Source: Candidatus Woesearchaeota archaeon (GTDB lineage Archaea > Nanobdellota > Nanobdellia > Woesearchaeales > ARS49). From it: a stretch of DNA of 44,968 nt. Position 1 is the stretch's first letter. The number at the start of each line of letters is the position of its first letter. Below, in pieces: positions 32,857-40,340 of the stretch. The stretch is from assembly GCA_023266895.1 (NCBI GenBank), contig JAHFOI010000006.1, positions 1-44,968 of the forward strand, in the 5' to 3' direction. The notes below the pieces were generated by a model, which searched no databases, had not been told where the DNA came from, and saw nothing but the letters and a program-made list of their open reading frames with translations. The position numbers and the translations under genes were made by a program.

Positions 32857-34659
32857 TCAGTATTTTGTTTTGAGTATGAGCTTTGGATATATGCCAAGGC
32901 TCTTGAACTCGTCTAGTATGAGTTTAAATGCATAGCTGATTTCTATGTCTGTGACTTCTACGTTGTCACCACAAATCGGGCAGTAGCGTTTTTCTTTGAT
33001 TTGGTCGTGAATTGCAATAATACCACACTGCTCGCATACTGGTACTATGGTTTTGTCTGAATCAAAGCGTTCTTTGAGCAGGAGGCTTGCGCCGTGAGCG
33101 ACAAACGTATCTTTTTCCATCTCACCAAGTCGTAGTCCTCCTTCTTTGGCTCTACCTTCCGTGGGCTGGCGCGTGAGGAGCTGGACTGGCCCTCGCGCTC
33201 TGCTTTGGATTCTGTTCGCAACCATGTGTTTGAGTTTGAGATAATATTGATTTCCTATGAATATGCGTGCCTGCATGCGTTCGCCTGTGATGCCATTGTA
33301 CATTGTTTCTGTGCCTGTTTCGTGAAAGCCAAGGCTTGCAAGCTCTTTGCGTAATGCTTCTTCTGGTTCTGCAGAAAAGGTCGTGGCATCAATTTGTCGT
33401 CCTGCAAGTGCGCCAACTTTTGCACCAATAAATTCAAGCATGTGACTGACTGTCATTCTGCTGGGAATTGCGTGCGGGCTAAAGATAAGGTCTGGGGTCA
33501 TACCTGATGCTGTAAAGGGCATGTCTGTTTCTGGCACAATAATGCCAACAACGCTTTTTTGTCCGTGCCTACTAATGAATTTGTCACCTATTTCTGGCAT
33601 GCGCGTGTCACGAATTCTGACTTGCACTAGTTTGTTGCCTTCTTCATTTTCTGTGAGGAGGACAAAGTCTACTGATCCTTCTTCTCCATGCTTGAGAGCG
33701 ATTGAGCTTTCTCTGCGTACATTGCTTGCTAATGAATATTCATCCATGCTGCTGAGGAAGCGTGGTGGGCTTGTTTTGCCAATCACAACTTCTTCTTCTT
33801 TGACTTTTGCTTCAGGATAAATAATTCCATCATCTTCTAAATGACGATAGTCACGTTCGCTTTTGTAGCCTTGTACATCTTTGCCTGGAATGCCAAGCTC
33901 GTCCATGAGACCCCCACTATAGCGCAGTTCTTCTGCTATTGCGGGCCTAAAGTACGTGCTTCTTCCAAAGCCTAACTGAATACTACTCTGATTAACAATA
34001 ATTGCGTCCTCCATGTTGTAGCCTTTATAGCACATGATGGCAATGACTGCGTTTTGACCATGAGGATGTTTTTCATAACCCACAAGCTCATGCGTCATTG
34101 TGGTGACCACAGGATTTTGTGGATAATGAAGAATATTGACATCCATGTCCATGCGTTGTGGATAGTTTGCAGTGTATAGTCCTATGGCTTGTTTTTGGTT
34201 TTTTCCACCAATTGCAAGACGTGCGCTTTGAATGAAGTTTGCAAAGGGCACAAGGCTTGTGGTAATGCCAAGCATTGCGAGTGGAGAAATTTCAAGATGA
34301 GTGTGTTGCGGGGTGAGCTCTTCAGGTGTGTATGCCACAAAGCAGTTTTCTTCTTCTGCTGCATCAATATATTCTATGATACCTTGCTCAACCAAATCAT
34401 TCCAGGAAACCTCATTTTTTTCTAATTGTTTTGCATGACGATCAGTAAAAAGTGGGGCGCCATTTTTTACTATAATAAGTGGTCGTCGGGCGCGTCCATT
34501 GCCCGACTCAACATACACTGCATCAAGCACTTCATCATAGTGCACATTGGTTGTGCCTGGCATGACTGCACGTCGGCGTTCTTCACGTATGCGATTTGTA
34601 AACTGACTGCCTTGTTCAACTTGCCCAAGGTATTTGCCATTTAAGTATACTTCACTCAT
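32857..34659 (-). CDS. rpoB1: RNA polymerase subunit B'
   Basis: The 600-aa C-terminal part of the second-largest subunit. Key motifs are GYNMEDAIIVNQSS, KFISRHGQKSVVGIIVPE, LIFSPHAIPSRMTVSHMLE and GGLRLGEMEKD. A C-terminal zinc ribbon CEQCG...CPICG follows. The split B''/B' form is found in methanogens and many DPANN archaea. It overlaps the rpoB2 stop by 4 nt and is followed by rpoA1 after 24 nt. Confidence 0.97.
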   Translation of the reverse strand: MSEVYLNGKYLGQVEQGSQFTNRIREERRRAVMPGTTNVHYDEVLDAVYVESGNGRARRPLIIVKNGAPLFTDRHAKQLEKNEVSWNDLVEQGIIEYIDAAEEENCFVAYTPEELTPQHTHLEISPLAMLGITTSLVPFANFIQSARLAIGGKNQKQAIGLYTANYPQRMDMDVNILHYPQNPVVTTMTHELVGYEKHPHGQNAVIAIMCYKGYNMEDAIIVNQSSIQLGFGRSTYFRPAIAEELRYSGGLMDELGIPGKDVQGYKSERDYRHLEDDGIIYPEAKVKEEEVVIGKTSPPRFLSSMDEYSLASNVRRESSIALKHGEEGSVDFVLLTENEEGNKLVQVRIRDTRMPEIGDKFISRHGQKSVVGIIVPETDMPFTASGMTPDLIFSPHAIPSRMTVSHMLEFIGAKVGALAGRQIDATTFSAEPEEALRKELASLGFHETGTETMYNGITGERMQARIFIGNQYYLKLKHMVANRIQSRARGPVQLLTRQPTEGRAKEGGLRLGEMEKDTFVAHGASLLLKERFDSDKTIVPVCEQCGIIAIHDQIKEKRYCPICGDNVEVTDIEISYAFKLILDEFKSLGIYPKLILKTKY

Positions 34660-36143
34660 GCGTTCACCAGTTTTACTCCAAGATTTTTTAGTGCTTTTAA
34701 GGTATCTTGTTCAGAAGTTGTTTTTGTAACTGAGGCAAGAAGTGCAAAATTTTTCTTAAGACCAATGTTTGTTCCTTCAGGAGTTTCACTAGGGCATAAA
34801 CGCCCCATGTGCGTGGGATGGAGTTCGCGTGCGGCAAAGTTTTCTTGAGTTGCTGAAAGCGGGCTGACCACACGCTGCAAGTGGCTGACAGTATTAAGAT
34901 AGTTAAGTCGCTGAATGCGTTGGCTAATACCTTTTCTTCCACCAACCCAACTGCCTGTTGCCATGCTTGAATAAATTCTGCTCGTGAGGAGTTTTTCGCG
35001 AATAATGACTTTAATGCTTGGAAACTTGCCTCGTTTGACTATACGCTGGAAGTTATACATCATGTCGCCAATAAGTACTTTAAGATTTACACGGAATAAG
35101 TCTGCAAGCAAGTCACCAGCAAGTTTGAGGCGTTTGTTCATGTAATGATCTTTGTTGTCAACAGGCGCTTCGCCACTACTAACAAGAATGTATTTTTTCA
35201 GCATTTTACACAAGTTGTGTGCTTTAGCTAAGCGATCTTCTTTCCGCAGCCCAATGTGAGGTAATAAATATTTATCAAGGAGTTCTATGACGCGTTCATT
35301 ACGTATTTCTTTTGATTGGGTAATGCCTAAGTGTTTAGCAATTGCATCCATAGCGTCATCAAATGTTTTAATACTAACATGCTCAAAAAGGTTGATGAGC
35401 ACATCATCAAACTGACGCTCTTTGCTGACTGCAGTCATGATGTCTTCATCTTTGAGCAATCCAAGTGCTTTCAGCACCACAACAAGCGGTACTCTACGTA
35501 CACGTGTGAAGGTAAGATAAAACAATCCATCTTTCATGCGTTCCAAACTGTGCGGTATTTTGTAACTTCCTGATTCTGAAAATAATTTACCCACAAACTG
35601 ACTTGGCCCTGTTGATGCTTCTTCTACAAGCACGTGATTGCTGGCAAGATCTTCAATATTGACAAGCACGCGTTCAGTTCCATTAATGATAAAGTAACCT
35701 CCTGAGTCATCAGGGTCTTCGCCTTTCGCAATAAGTTCTTCACGATTAAGCTTGCTTAAATGGCAAAAATTGCTTTTGAGCATGACTGGCAAGCTGCCAA
35801 TTTGTGTGGTAAAGGTTTCTCGTTGAATTTCATTGATGTGTGCGCTTACTTCAAGAAATACTGGCGCAGCATAACTTATTTTTCTTAGGCGTGCTTCAAC
35901 AGGGTAAATATCACGCTTGCTTCCATCAGCTTCAGTGAGTTCTGGTTTTGTCACCCAGATTTTGTCAAGCTTGATTTTGAAAGAATCAACATTTGGTGGA
36001 ATAATTGTTGGCTCTATGAGCTTGTTTTCTTCAATGATTGACTGAAGTTCTTGCTCAATGAACTGGTTAAAACTTTCAATGCTTGAGTTCACAAAACTGT
36101 GCTGGTCAAAATATTTTTTGATGAGAAGTCGTGCGTTGTTCAT
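34656..36143 (-). CDS. rpoB2: RNA polymerase subunit B''
   Basis: The 495-aa N-terminal part of the second-largest subunit (protrusion and lobe): YPVEARLRKISYAAPVFLEV, GGYFIINGTERVLVNIEDLA, GSWVGGRKGISQRIQRLNYL and ELHPTHMGRLCPSETPEGTN. It ends soon after, at the point where B' begins. It overlaps rpoH and rpoB1 by 4 nt each, so the three are translationally coupled. Length is normal for a split B''. Confidence 0.97.
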   Translation of the reverse strand: MNNARLLIKKYFDQHSFVNSSIESFNQFIEQELQSIIEENKLIEPTIIPPNVDSFKIKLDKIWVTKPELTEADGSKRDIYPVEARLRKISYAAPVFLEVSAHINEIQRETFTTQIGSLPVMLKSNFCHLSKLNREELIAKGEDPDDSGGYFIINGTERVLVNIEDLASNHVLVEEASTGPSQFVGKLFSESGSYKIPHSLERMKDGLFYLTFTRVRRVPLVVVLKALGLLKDEDIMTAVSKERQFDDVLINLFEHVSIKTFDDAMDAIAKHLGITQSKEIRNERVIELLDKYLLPHIGLRKEDRLAKAHNLCKMLKKYILVSSGEAPVDNKDHYMNKRLKLAGDLLADLFRVNLKVLIGDMMYNFQRIVKRGKFPSIKVIIREKLLTSRIYSSMATGSWVGGRKGISQRIQRLNYLNTVSHLQRVVSPLSATQENFAARELHPTHMGRLCPSETPEGTNIGLKKNFALLASVTKTTSEQDTLKALKNLGVKLVNA

Positions 36144-36382
36144 GCGTTCACCACACGACGGTAAAAGATGGCATGACCTGCAGTCATACTTTTGCGCGTT
36201 ATTTTAATGATTTCACCTTCTTTTGCATCAAGACCTTCAAGTGCTGGGTCTCGCGCAAGAATACGAGGCAGTTCTTTAATGCCTTGCAGTCCATACTTTT
36301 CCAAAAGCTCTTTTTTACCTTGTTCGCTAAGCTTTTGGTGTTTAGGCACAATGACGTGCTGTGTGATGTCTGGTTTTGCCAT
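36140..36382 (-). CDS. rpoH: RNA polymerase subunit H
   Basis: The 80-aa protein is the archaeal RpoH/Rpb5 C-terminal homologue: HVIVPKHQKLSEQGKKELLE, YGLQGIKELPRILARDPALE and GEIIKITRKSMTAGHAIFYR. The start at 36382 (MAKPDITQH) is required, because the in-frame sequence upstream is the tRNA-Lys gene. It opens the polymerase operon. Only 15 nt separate its ATG from the tRNA 3' end, so its mRNA 5' end may be made by tRNA 3' processing. Confidence 0.95.
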   Translation of the reverse strand: MAKPDITQHVIVPKHQKLSEQGKKELLEKYGLQGIKELPRILARDPALEGLDAKEGEIIKITRKSMTAGHAIFYRRVVNA

Positions 36383-36411
36383 GTGGTTTGCTCGTAACGG
36401 GCCGGACGGGA

Positions 36412-36460
36412 CATTCGCAGACCGGCTATGGTAGCGTTTGTGTGCCGTATAGCTGGTTGT
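36412..36460 (-). other. tRNA-Lys intron 3 (49 nt, T-loop, 59/60)
   Basis: The T-stem is the outer helix. The central helix TTCG/CGAA is a perfect 4 bp, with bulges AAA and TGT. The inner helix starts CA/TG and continues, after an internal loop, with CC-GCTAT/ATAGC-GG pairing. Removal restores TTCGAAT in the T-loop. Confidence 0.87.
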
Positions 36461-36482
36461 TTCGAACCCGCGACCACTCGCT

Positions 36483-36522
36483 TTCATTCAATTAATTTCG
36501 TGAATTCACAAAACTAAGTTGA
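36483..36522 (-). other. tRNA-Lys intron 2 (40 nt, anticodon loop, 37/38)
   Basis: At the common archaeal position one base 3' of the anticodon. The anticodon stem is the outer helix. The central helix CTTT/AATG has one U-U mismatch, the bulges are TAT and AAA, and the inner helix begins CAA/TTG. A hairpin TTTTGTG-AATT-CACGAAA caps it. Removal gives loop CTTTTAA. Confidence 0.87.
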
Positions 36523-36540
36523 TAAAAGGCGAGTGCTCTA

Positions 36541-36558
36541 GTGCCCGAACATTGTTCT
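36541..36558 (-). other. tRNA-Lys intron 1 (18 nt, D-loop, 19/20)
   Basis: Reads AGAACAATGTTCGGGCAC. The fold has outer helix GCTC/GAGC, 3' bulge ACT, a 4-bp central helix GCCT/GGGC (one G-U pair), 5' bulge GGA and inner helix GAAC-AAT-GTTC. Cutting after the second base of each 3-nt bulge leaves ...CCTGG and TAGAGC..., the canonical D-loop. Confidence 0.85.
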
Positions 36559-36597
36559 CCAGGCTGAGCTACCGGCCCGTGAATGATATATGATTGT

Positions 36598-36610
36598 GAT
36601 TTATTTTTTC
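36598..36610 (-). promoter_or_regulatory. Likely promoter of tRNA-Lys/RNA polymerase operon
   Basis: The minus strand reads AAAAAATAAATCAC, centred about 26 nt before the tRNA 5' end, which suits an archaeal TATA box for a tRNA. No separate promoter fits in the 15-nt gap before rpoH. Confidence 0.4.
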
Positions 36611-36618
36611 TTACGCAT

Positions 36619-36831
36619 GCACTTGAAATACCTAAAAGAATAACATTTGAAGAAGCACAAGAAGAAACTGAATAAATAGCTGAAAATAAAAAAGAGAGCG
36701 AGCTAGCGCTGCGTGCATTGTTGAACAGAACATTCTTGGCAGGCAAAGTCAAAAACCCTCCACGTATTACAGGAATACTCATGAAAACTAAGGCGGTATT
36801 TATAAAGATAACGGTTTTTTGTTTTTTCTGA
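36619..36831 (+). pseudogene. Possible decayed coding sequence
   Basis: One plus-strand frame reads like protein on both sides of a TAA at 36673: ALEIPKRITFEEAQEETE, stop, then IAENKKESELALRALLNRTF, LAGKVKNPPRITGILMKTK, ending at TGA 36829-36831. Replacing the stop with a Lys or Gln codon would give a continuous helical segment. No family is recognised and no start is visible. Confidence 0.3.
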
Positions 36832-36897
36832 ACTGCCAAATTACACAAAAATCCCGCATAATTCTCAGTTGAAAACACTTAAAAAGGTCTTGCAAAT

Positions 36898-37443
36898 ATG
36901 TTGTTCATGCAAAAGCTTATGCAAAAGTGTCCTTTAATTGGCGAGCCCGCAGGTATTCTCACAAGTGCGCTTTTGGGAATCGCAGGAATATGCAGTCTTG
37001 TGAAGGCGTACACACCAGCACCCATCACGAAAACCATTGGTGGACTCTATGTATTTTCTGCATACACTGATGTTCGCGGTCCAGACATGAAAGTCTATAT
37101 TGATTTGAGAAGTGATGGCACTCTTGATTTTTTTCTTGAACAGCACGAATTTAGTGTGCTGAGTCTTTCTAATCTACCTAATCTACAATGGAATAACTTA
37201 TTCAGGGCTCCATCATATTTAGGAGGAATGCAGATAGCACGAGAACGAATTGATATGTGTAATACTTGGTTCACATTATTTAACATGGGCAAGTATGATA
37301 AAGACTTAGAAAAAGCTGGCATTAAAAACCCACAAAGAGCCCACCATCTACCCCTATCTGATGTGCATGATAAGGAAGCCATGCAACGCCAGAAGCAATT
37401 TGAAGAAGTTTTGAAAACATACCTTGCTAGACAAAATAGATAA
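36898..37443 (+). CDS. Hypothetical protein with N-terminal membrane segment
   Basis: The 181-aa protein has a weak hydrophobic segment near the start (AGILTSALLGIAGICSLVKA, about residues 18-37). A soluble domain follows, with strands MKVYIDLRSDGTLDFFLEQH, a GGMQIARERIDMC helix and a basic C-terminal helix (KEAMQRQKQFEEVLKTYL). No family is recognised. A TATA-like ACTTAAAAAGG about 20 nt before the ATG suggests a leaderless transcript. Confidence 0.65.
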   Translation: MLFMQKLMQKCPLIGEPAGILTSALLGIAGICSLVKAYTPAPITKTIGGLYVFSAYTDVRGPDMKVYIDLRSDGTLDFFLEQHEFSVLSLSNLPNLQWNNLFRAPSYLGGMQIARERIDMCNTWFTLFNMGKYDKDLEKAGIKNPQRAHHLPLSDVHDKEAMQRQKQFEEVLKTYLARQNR

Positions 37444-37540
37444 TGCTTGTTTTTTCGCAAAACGCTTATTGCATAATTGCTCTAGACTGAATGCAAACAT
37501 AAAACAGATTAGAGCACTGTAGAGTAACAAAAAAGACACA

Positions 37541-37552
37541 GCTTTATATACT
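37541..37552 (+). promoter_or_regulatory. TATA box of the transglutaminase-like gene
   Basis: CTTTATATACTT lies about 25 nt before the ATG at 37573, consistent with a leaderless mRNA. Confidence 0.55.
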
Positions 37553-37572
37553 TCTCAGCGTCACATTGCTGC

Positions 37573-39351
37573 ATGGCTTCTGATGATTTTGACAATACTG
37601 ATGAATGGCAACCTGAAGAAAAAGTTCCTGGCGAGGAAGAAACAGGTGAAGCGCCTGCTGATGCAGCCCCTTTAGAAACAAATGAACCACAAGCTGGAGA
37701 GCAAGACGATTTTTCACAAGAAACCACTTTTCCTGAAGATCAAGAATCGAGAGACCCTACTGACTATCTTGACGAAGGTGCTGAGATTACTGAAAGCCCT
37801 CAAGAACCTTTTCCTACAGCAATTTTTCCTGAAGAAAAAGAAGCATTGCTTAACCAACCTCCACTTCCTGCTGAAGAGCCTCGTACTGATCGTAGAGGCT
37901 GCCTAAAAACAATGTTTGGCATCGGAGCGCTTGCTGGCGTAGCACTTGTTGACGAAACATGTAATGATGGACGCATACGCATAGGAACTCTTGCATGGCT
38001 TGTTGAACAAGCTATGGCATTGCGCGAGAGAATTTCTCCCACGCCCATACTGTACGCCAAAAATCCTAAAAATTTTCCCTATTCATTTAGTCCTTGGGAA
38101 AAGTATGCAAGTCTTGAAGAAGAATTACTCAACCGATTAAACCTGCCAGAGTCAGAATTTCCTCGACAGACCGCAAGAATTATACAAACAGCAAATGATG
38201 TGTCTGATAGAGTTGCACGACGTATTATAAAAGACTTGAAAACACCTGATGCTGTGCAAGGTGCGCAAACCGCGACAAAAGACATTCTTTTGCAACTTAT
38301 TGCAGAAGAAATGCGGAAGGAAAAATTCTTTTACAGCGGGGAAGACTTACTTGCAAATGCGTTTAATCCTGCGCTCCATATTGACAATGGATTTAAGCAT
38401 TTAGATTGTGATTTACTTTCGTATTTCATCACGCATGTATGCAGGCGTCTTGATATTTCTGCACACATCATTTATGGCCCAATGCACGTGTATCTTGAGG
38501 TGCCATGCGGTGATGAAAAATCATATATCATTGAATCAACTGAGTTCAGGAATATAGAAAACACACTCGACAGACTTGGCAAAGTTGTTATTAATCTTGC
38601 AGGCAACAGACTTGGTGATGATTTTTTCAGCACTTGGGCCAAACAAAAAACGCATGGTGACATACTAGTTTCCCCTGAATTTGAAAAAGCTGCTGGCTTT
38701 CACACACCTGCATTAGATGAACAACTCATCGAAGACGATATGTGTGGAAACATTATTTTAGGAATGATGAAATATGCACGTGATAAAAAGAAAGATATTC
38801 GCTTGGAACTAGAGATTTACAACAAGGCATGCATTCCGCTTATTCAGCATGATACCAAGTCTTACATTTTCCTTTCAAATTTCTGGCAATACAGCATTTC
38901 ATTAGCTGAAGCATACTTGAAACGCTCAGCTGAGTTTGGAAAACAAAGTGAAGAAATTGCTGAAACACTATTAACCAATGCAGTCTATGCTCGGAAAAAA
39001 GCAGGCGTATTAATTACTACTAAAGATCCTGTTGAAACAATTTATCTTGGTAGGCTCAGACTGCTACAAAACAAAATGAATGAAGCAAGAGACTTATTTT
39101 CTGAAGCACGTGATGTGTATGTGAAAATGGGTTTTCAAGGCGTTCGCGCAATCACCGAACATCATGCATGCTTACTCACCTACTCAGCAATAGCAGAATC
39201 AGGTAACAAACAAGGCAGTGATGTACGTGCAGATTTTATTGTTCCAGCTCGCAGATTTTATCAAGAATTAGACCTTCAAAATAAAGGACTTGATCCTGAC
39301 GAAAAAGTAAATGCCGACCTTCTTGAAAAAGTAGATGCAGAACTGAGATAA
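37573..39351 (+). CDS. Transglutaminase-like protein with acidic N-terminus and TPR-like C-terminus
   Basis: The 592-aa protein has four parts. Residues 1-105 are very acidic and Pro-rich. Residues 106-126 (DRRGCLKTMFGIGALAGVAL) are an Arg-Arg then hydrophobic stretch, like an internal Tat-type signal or membrane anchor. Residues about 240-330 resemble the transglutaminase-like (SirB1-type) core, with Cys279 (LDCDLLSYF), RRLDISAHIIYGPMHVYLEV (His305) and an acidic third position near YIIESTEF. Residues 400-590 are helical repeats like TPRs (AYLKRSAEFGKQSEEIAETL, RLRLLQNKMNEARDLFSEAR). It could be a protease or crosslinking enzyme at the envelope; the substrate is unknown. Confidence 0.6.
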   Translation: MASDDFDNTDEWQPEEKVPGEEETGEAPADAAPLETNEPQAGEQDDFSQETTFPEDQESRDPTDYLDEGAEITESPQEPFPTAIFPEEKEALLNQPPLPAEEPRTDRRGCLKTMFGIGALAGVALVDETCNDGRIRIGTLAWLVEQAMALRERISPTPILYAKNPKNFPYSFSPWEKYASLEEELLNRLNLPESEFPRQTARIIQTANDVSDRVARRIIKDLKTPDAVQGAQTATKDILLQLIAEEMRKEKFFYSGEDLLANAFNPALHIDNGFKHLDCDLLSYFITHVCRRLDISAHIIYGPMHVYLEVPCGDEKSYIIESTEFRNIENTLDRLGKVVINLAGNRLGDDFFSTWAKQKTHGDILVSPEFEKAAGFHTPALDEQLIEDDMCGNIILGMMKYARDKKKDIRLELEIYNKACIPLIQHDTKSYIFLSNFWQYSISLAEAYLKRSAEFGKQSEEIAETLLTNAVYARKKAGVLITTKDPVETIYLGRLRLLQNKMNEARDLFSEARDVYVKMGFQGVRAITEHHACLLTYSAIAESGNKQGSDVRADFIVPARRFYQELDLQNKGLDPDEKVNADLLEKVDAELR

Positions 39352-39434
39352 TCTCCACAAAAAATATTGCACGCTTTCAGACTTGAAAAAAATTCTTCGT
39401 AACAGTTTTAAGCAAGAAGGTAATACCTAATTAC

Positions 39435-39764
39435 GTGCCAACCCCAGAATATACTGCAAAAATTGTGCGTGCTAAACTACGAAAACTTCCTGTTGCGTTA
39501 GAACATCTTAATGTTTTTGCGCGATGTCTTGCAAAAGAACTTCCTGATGCACTCACGCCAAGCACGTATGTGTGTGCCATGCTCAGAAGTATTCATACAT
39601 ACACTTGTAGTCAAGATGAAGAATTTGAAAGAGCAAAAAAACGCCTGCGTGGAACTGGACAAATAGTTCGTAAGATCGATCTACGTGATGAAATGTTGTG
39701 TGCAGATATGAGAAATCTTGCAAGAGTGGCCTATCCTTCTGCAGAAGATAGTGTTGATGCTTGA
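39435..39764 (+). CDS. Small hypothetical protein (GTG start)
   Basis: The 109-aa protein begins at a GTG (reading MPTPEYTAKIVRAKLRKLP). It is rich in Arg, Leu and Ala and appears wholly helical (VALEHLNVFARCLAKELPDA, DEEFERAKKRLRG). It has four Cys and is basic, so nucleic-acid binding is possible. No family is recognised. A TATA-like GTTTTAAGC about 25 nt upstream supports the start. An ATG inside (MLRSIHTYT) would leave only about half of it. Confidence 0.5.
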   Translation: MPTPEYTAKIVRAKLRKLPVALEHLNVFARCLAKELPDALTPSTYVCAMLRSIHTYTCSQDEEFERAKKRLRGTGQIVRKIDLRDEMLCADMRNLARVAYPSAEDSVDA

Positions 39765-39917
39765 GACAACTATAGAAGAATATTGCAGCAGTTTTGTTTC
39801 ACTGACAAGATAAATTAAGGTTCCATACAAGTCCAGGATAACTGCTTTAACTTCGTTCAAGGGATGTTAATAAAGGACTTTGCAGAACACAAACTTGAGG
39901 CAGTTATTTCTCGCAAG

Positions 39918-39927
39918 TTTTATAAAC
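39918..39927 (+). promoter_or_regulatory. TATA box of the pop5-proteasome-exosome operon
   Basis: TTTTATAAAC lies about 60 nt before the rnp2 ATG, implying a leader of about 30-35 nt. It is the only good TATA box before this seven-gene operon. Confidence 0.5.
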
Positions 39928-39982
39928 CACCTCTGTCTGCGATTATTGTGAAGAGAGATAGGAACCGAGGTACTTGTTATTT

Positions 39983-40327
39983 ATGGGATTAAAACCATTG
40001 CGTCCTTCGCTTCGGGAAAAGAAGCGGTATGTTGCGTTTGAAGTGATAAGTCAAACCTCTGTGAGTATGGCAAGTGTTGCAACAGCTATTGAGCAATCAT
40101 TTCATGACTTATACGGCGCAATGGGTGTTGCAAGTGCGGGTTTGTTGTTTATCAAGGAAAAATATAATCCTGGACGTCAGCGAGGTATTATTCGTGTAAC
40201 ACACACGTCTGTGCAGCCTCTTATGGCATCATTTGCCTGGTTGCAAAGCTGTAATGGCACGCCTGCGATTGTGTGTTCACGAGCCTGTTCTGGCATGCTG
40301 AATAAAGCTGCAAAAGTTGTGATTTAG
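39983..40327 (+). CDS. rnp2: RNase P protein component 2 (Pop5)
   Basis: The 114-aa protein begins MGLKPLRPSLREKKRYVAFE, the Pop5/Rnp2 N-terminus, and continues ATAIEQSFHDLYGAMGVASA and QRGIIRVTHTSVQPLMASF. It works with Rpp30 on the RNase P RNA in tRNA 5' maturation. The ATG at 39983 is preferred to a TTG three codons upstream. It leads the conserved pop5-psmA-sbds-rrp4-rrp41-rrp42 operon; psmA begins 13 nt downstream. Confidence 0.92.
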   Translation: MGLKPLRPSLREKKRYVAFEVISQTSVSMASVATAIEQSFHDLYGAMGVASAGLLFIKEKYNPGRQRGIIRVTHTSVQPLMASFAWLQSCNGTPAIVCSRACSGMLNKAAKVVI

Positions 40328-40340
40328 GAGGAAAAAACCT

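Larger units (their letters stand above)
36398..36578 (-). tRNA. tRNA-Lys (anticodon TTT) with three introns
   Basis: Exons are 36578-36559, 36540-36523, 36482-36461 and 36411-36398 (20+18+22+14 = 74 nt). Spliced, they give a standard archaeal tRNA-Lys: acceptor GGGCCGG/CCGGCCC, D-stem GCTC/GAGC with loop AGCCTGGTA, anticodon stem CTCGC/GCGAG with loop CTTTTAA, T-arm GCGGG-TTCGAAT-CCCGT, discriminator G, no CCA. Introns lie at canonical positions 19/20, 37/38 and 59/60. Each can form a bulge-helix-bulge structure with cut sites that restore the tRNA exactly. This is read directly from sequence; splicing in the cell is inferred. Confidence 0.93.

Noticed and set aside
36383-36487. Longer N-terminus for RpoH
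   Set aside because: The added 35 codons are the tRNA-Lys 3' half and intron 3, and family members start at MAKPDITQH-like sequence.
36492-36878. Minus-strand open frame of 128 codons across the tRNA-Lys gene
   Set aside because: It covers most of the tRNA exons and introns, and its residues show no protein character; the tRNA explains the sequence.
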